A stretch of 64,000 nt of DNA from Mesorhizobium sp. AR02. Lineage in GTDB: Bacteria > Pseudomonadota > Alphaproteobacteria > Rhizobiales > Rhizobiaceae. Below, piece by piece: positions 61,649 to 64,000 of this stretch. Every line of letters begins with the position of its first letter. Position 1 is the first letter of the stretch. The notes beneath the pieces were generated by a model. It saw only the letters and a program-made list of their open reading frames with translations. It did no database searches and was not told the origin of the DNA. A program made the translations under genes and the position numbers. Where the stretch lies: NCBI RefSeq assembly GCF_024746835.1, contig NZ_CP080530.1, forward strand, positions 682,001-746,000, given 5' to 3'.

Positions 61649-62464
61649 GGCACCGTAAACTTAACGCTGTGAAAACAAGATCTGGGAGTGAGGCTTTGGT
61701 TCATTCGGCGTGAAGGCGGGCGATTTGGCGCCATGCTTGCATGGCAGTTGCTCGCAGTTCTCGATGGTGGGTGGATGGAATATCGTGGCGGGGAACGTTA
61801 AAGAGGTTGGCGATCGGGTCGTGGACGGAAACGAAACGCTGAAGATGTCGCGCTGACTTGAAGCGCTTCATGACCCTCTCCCGCCGTCGGACGGGTTGAT
61901 GAGAGTTCTCCGCCCGATTGTTCAGGCCCTTGTGCGAGCGATGCTCGACGCCTGGCATGATCTCCCGCTTCGCCGCACCGTAGGATCGAAGCTTGTCGGT
62001 GATCATCACACGCGGCGAACGGCCTTGCCCTTTCAGAAGCTTTCGCATCAAGCGCTTTGCCGCCTTGGCATTGCGACGGCTTTGCACCAACACGTCGAGA
62101 ACAAACCCGTCCTGATCAACGGCGCGCCAAAGCCAGTGTTTCTTTCCACCGATGGTGATGACAACCTCATCGAGATGCCATTTGTCGCCGAGCTTGCCGG
62201 CCGATCGCTTCCGGATATCATTGGCAAAGTGTCTGCCAAATTTCTCAGCCCAAAGTCGCACGGTCTGGTGAGAGACGATGACGCCACGAGCTGCCAGCAT
62301 ATCCTCGACCATCCGCAGGCCGAGCGGAAACCGGAAATAGAGCCAAACGGCATGGGCAATCACCTGCGCCGGAAATCGGTGGCGACGATAAAGAGGATCA
62401 CGGGAAAATCTGGTCATGCCGCCATCCCACATTTTGATCGATGCCCGGTTAACGTTACGGTGCC
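61649..62464 (-). mobile_element. IS6-family insertion sequence (816 bp)
   Basis: Ends GGCACCGTAAAC (61649-) and, inverted, GGCACCGTAACG (ending 62464) are terminal repeats with similar continuation (TTAAC). The 8-base flanks GAACAGTC and CTCAGAGG differ, so no target duplication is present, as after IS6-mediated deletion or cointegrate resolution. Confidence 0.82.
61701..62417 (-). CDS. IS6-family transposase (238 aa)
   Basis: MTRFSRDPLYRRHRFPAQVI, VWLYFRFPLGLRMVEDMLAA, KWHLDEVVITIGGKKHWLWR (Asp), MITDKLRSYGAAKREIMPGV (Asp) and NRAENSHQPVRRRERVMKRF (Glu) form a complete DDE set. The gene fills the element. ATG 62417 begins the family's usual N-terminus. Confidence 0.93.
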   Translation of the reverse strand: MTRFSRDPLYRRHRFPAQVIAHAVWLYFRFPLGLRMVEDMLAARGVIVSHQTVRLWAEKFGRHFANDIRKRSAGKLGDKWHLDEVVITIGGKKHWLWRAVDQDGFVLDVLVQSRRNAKAAKRLMRKLLKGQGRSPRVMITDKLRSYGAAKREIMPGVEHRSHKGLNNRAENSHQPVRRRERVMKRFKSARHLQRFVSVHDPIANLFNVPRHDIPSTHHRELRATAMQAWRQIARLHAE

Positions 62465-62477
62465 CTCAGAGGTCCTC

Positions 62478-62708
62478 TTATGCATCTTCAATTGAAATCT
62501 CCTTCTCCAGCTCCGGCATGCGATCATGCAGACGAAATTCCGCACTGCGTTGGAGGCGAACCGGGCGGATACTGAGATGTGGCGGAACATCGCGTGGAAG
62601 CAGAGCGCCGAAACGCGCCCGCTTCCTCGGCTTCTCATACCGGCAAGGAAGGTGCCAGCATAACGCGTTGGACGCCTTGCAAGCGTCAGCAATCGCAATC
62701 GTCTTCAT
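62478..62708 (-). CDS. Possible small protein downstream of the AAA+ gene (76 aa)
   Basis: MKTIAIADACKASNALCWHL, then a basic region PCRYEKPRKRARFGALLPRD and the acidic end ELEKEISIEDA. Its start overlaps the AAA+ gene's end by 23 bases and it stops 14 bases before the IS6 edge. There is no strong ribosome binding site. It may be a real coupled gene or chance. Confidence 0.3.
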   Translation of the reverse strand: MKTIAIADACKASNALCWHLPCRYEKPRKRARFGALLPRDVPPHLSIRPVRLQRSAEFRLHDRMPELEKEISIEDA

Positions 62709-64000
62709 CGTCTTCCTCGACGATGTGTCTCCTTACCGTTTCCTCATCCCTCTTGAGGGGGTTGAGTACTGCTTCAGCGTCGGCGAAGACCACCTTCACA
62801 TCCTCGCGTGAGACACTGAGGCTGCCGCCTCGCGCAACGCTTCGTTGCGTGAGACGGCGCACCATCTCCTTGACATAAGCCGCGCTGCCGCCCCTTGAAC
62901 GGGCTACGGCTTCGGCCAAAGCTTCGCCCTGGAAGTTCAGCGCATGACCGTACTGCTCGATCAACCGCTCGCGGCAACCGTCATCAGGGAGAGGAATCTC
63001 GAGGGCCACATCTACGCGGCCCGAGCGCGAGGCGAGCGCCCCCTCGAGGGAGTTCAGCCGATTCGTGGTCATGATGATGAGGATGTCTGAATCTACGCCA
63101 AGTCCATCCAACTCGTTCAACAGACGGTTCAGGCGGGTTTCTGCCATTTGACCAGAAATATCTTCGCGCGAACGGCCAACCAGATCCACATCCTCAATCA
63201 CCATGATGCATGGCTGCAGGACGCGAGCCAGCGCGAAGTATTCCTCCATATCCAGCATCTGCTCAGCCGTGACCAGAACTGTGGTGTGCTCGGGCAGGTT
63301 GGCAGCAATATAGTGGACGACATGGGTCTTGCCGGTGCCAGGATGTCCGTGGAGAAGAATACCCTTGCGCCCCGATTGGCCGAGGCGCTTCAACTCCTCC
63401 CGGCATTTAACAAAATCGAAGATGTGCGTATCGAGCTGGGCCATAGTCGCCTTGGAAAGCACTACGTCGTTCCGGCTTACAGCAGGAAGCTTGTGCACCC
63501 GCATTGTTTCCTGCGTGCCCCCAAACCCTCCACTGGACTCAAAAGATACAGCCTTGTTGCGATAATATCTGGAGCTCTTGCCCTGGGCCTCAATTGTGCG
63601 CAGAAAGTGCTTAGCGAAGGCATGACCCAGCTCATTAGGCATATGACCTATTTCGACCTGGACCATTGGCCCATGGCAGGTAAGCAACTTCGACAGCATG
63701 ATTGCTGCAGGCGTGCCGTCGTCGATCGTTATCAGCCAAATACCGTTGTTAATCGAAGGATATGGCTCATCTTCGCCAATGTCGATGTCCTGACGCTGCA
63801 CGGGCGCCAGCCGCACGACGTGTTCTCCCTCGGAAGTGGTCAAGTCTGACAGCTTCATCGGCAAAAACTCGTACATTTGGTGGAAGCCCAAGAGCTCAGG
63901 GGACCGAGGTGCGATTAGGTCCTCAATAAGGGATTGAAGATCCGGCAGGAGATGTGCGTTAAACTTCCAGCGTGAGCTCACGAGAGCCGTCAAATCATCG
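62686..64000 (-). CDS. BCS1-like AAA+ ATPase (5' end outside window)
   Basis: The frame stays open to the right edge, so the TTG at 63993 may not be the true start. The N-terminal 190 residues are a family-specific domain (NNGIWLITIDDGTPAAIMLS). KGILLHGHPGTGKTHVVHYI is Walker A, CIMVIEDVDLVGRSREDISG Walker B, DILIIMTTNRLNSLEGALAS sensor 1 and SRSGRVDVALEIPLPDD the arginine-finger region. The C-terminus is acidic and Cys-containing (VEEDDEDDCDC). Proteins like this often pair with a subtilisin-like protease in conflict-type operons; a partner would be right of the window. Confidence 0.82.
   Translation of the reverse strand, partial: DDLTALVSSRWKFNAHLLPDLQSLIEDLIAPRSPELLGFHQMYEFLPMKLSDLTTSEGEHVVRLAPVQRQDIDIGEDEPYPSINNGIWLITIDDGTPAAIMLSKLLTCHGPMVQVEIGHMPNELGHAFAKHFLRTIEAQGKSSRYYRNKAVSFESSGGFGGTQETMRVHKLPAVSRNDVVLSKATMAQLDTHIFDFVKCREELKRLGQSGRKGILLHGHPGTGKTHVVHYIAANLPEHTTVLVTAEQMLDMEEYFALARVLQPCIMVIEDVDLVGRSREDISGQMAETRLNRLLNELDGLGVDSDILIIMTTNRLNSLEGALASRSGRVDVALEIPLPDDGCRERLIEQYGHALNFQGEALAEAVARSRGGSAAYVKEMVRRLTQRSVARGGSLSVSREDVKVVFADAEAVLNPLKRDEETVRRHIVEEDDEDDCDC

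Noticed and set aside
1..64000. repABC replication genes, rRNA, tRNA or CRISPR arrays
   Set aside because: None seen: no RepC-type initiator, no cloverleaf or rRNA-like sequence, and no regularly spaced repeats. The ParA here is a short type Ib form, not RepA.

Overview
The window looks like part of a large conjugative plasmid, or a plasmid-derived integrative element, from an alphaproteobacterium of the Hyphomicrobiales (Rhizobium, Sinorhizobium, Mesorhizobium and relatives). The evidence is high GC, a MucR/Ros regulator, three DUF736 genes, a DUF1173 gene, a giant N12-class methylase-helicase, an ArdC antirestriction protein, a VirB/VirD4 transfer system and rhizobial-type insertion sequences. 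No repABC genes, rRNA, tRNA or CRISPR array were seen.

Region 1 (1-22.2 kb, mostly + strand) is a typical plasmid maintenance and anti-defence module. It holds a methylase-helicase cut by the left edge, a MucR-like regulator, a ParB-like protein, a DUF7007 gene, a PhnA-type protein, ArdC with a decayed PAPS-reductase-like gene behind it, DUF736 genes, a Phd/VapC-type toxin-antitoxin pair, a TOTE-type primase-helicase, a broken tyrosine recombinase and a nuclease of the SNase family. Several genes follow long GC-rich imperfect inverted repeats. The three DUF736 genes share a conserved leader of about 230 bp. The layout recalls leading regions of conjugative plasmids, which enter the recipient first and carry antirestriction genes.

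Region 2 (22.5-38.6 kb) is the transfer region. It has a WGR protein, a ParA/RHH partition pair with an upstream repeat cluster, a candidate oriT, a MobC-like protein and a large relaxase on the + strand, and a HigBA-like pair. A minus-strand operon follows: virB5, a small lipoprotein, virB6, virB8, virB9, virB10, virB11, virD4. VirB1-VirB4 are absent. The operon starts next to a scar where two 5'-truncated genes meet, so the secretion channel is probably incomplete unless the rest lies elsewhere. A DUF1173 gene ends this block.

Region 3 (39-45 kb) carries a Xre-RES toxin-antitoxin pair with a clear operator, then a sulfonate-type sulfur acquisition operon (SsuE, SsuC, SsuA, SsuB). A deletion in that operon has fused the start of a TauD-like dioxygenase to the tail of a flavin monooxygenase.

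Region 4 (45.3-64 kb) is a mosaic. It has a complete IS5-group element with TTA target duplication, a Toprim protein, a second IS with CTAG duplication and a passenger gene, a truncated ISAzo13 transposase, a divergent pair around a nested palindrome, exported proteins including a lytic transglycosylase, an acyltransferase, fragments of IS6 and IS66 elements, an omptin-family protease gene whose ribosome binding site lies inside an IS66 remnant, an integrase cut by an IS6 element, and a BCS1-like AAA+ ATPase running off the right edge.
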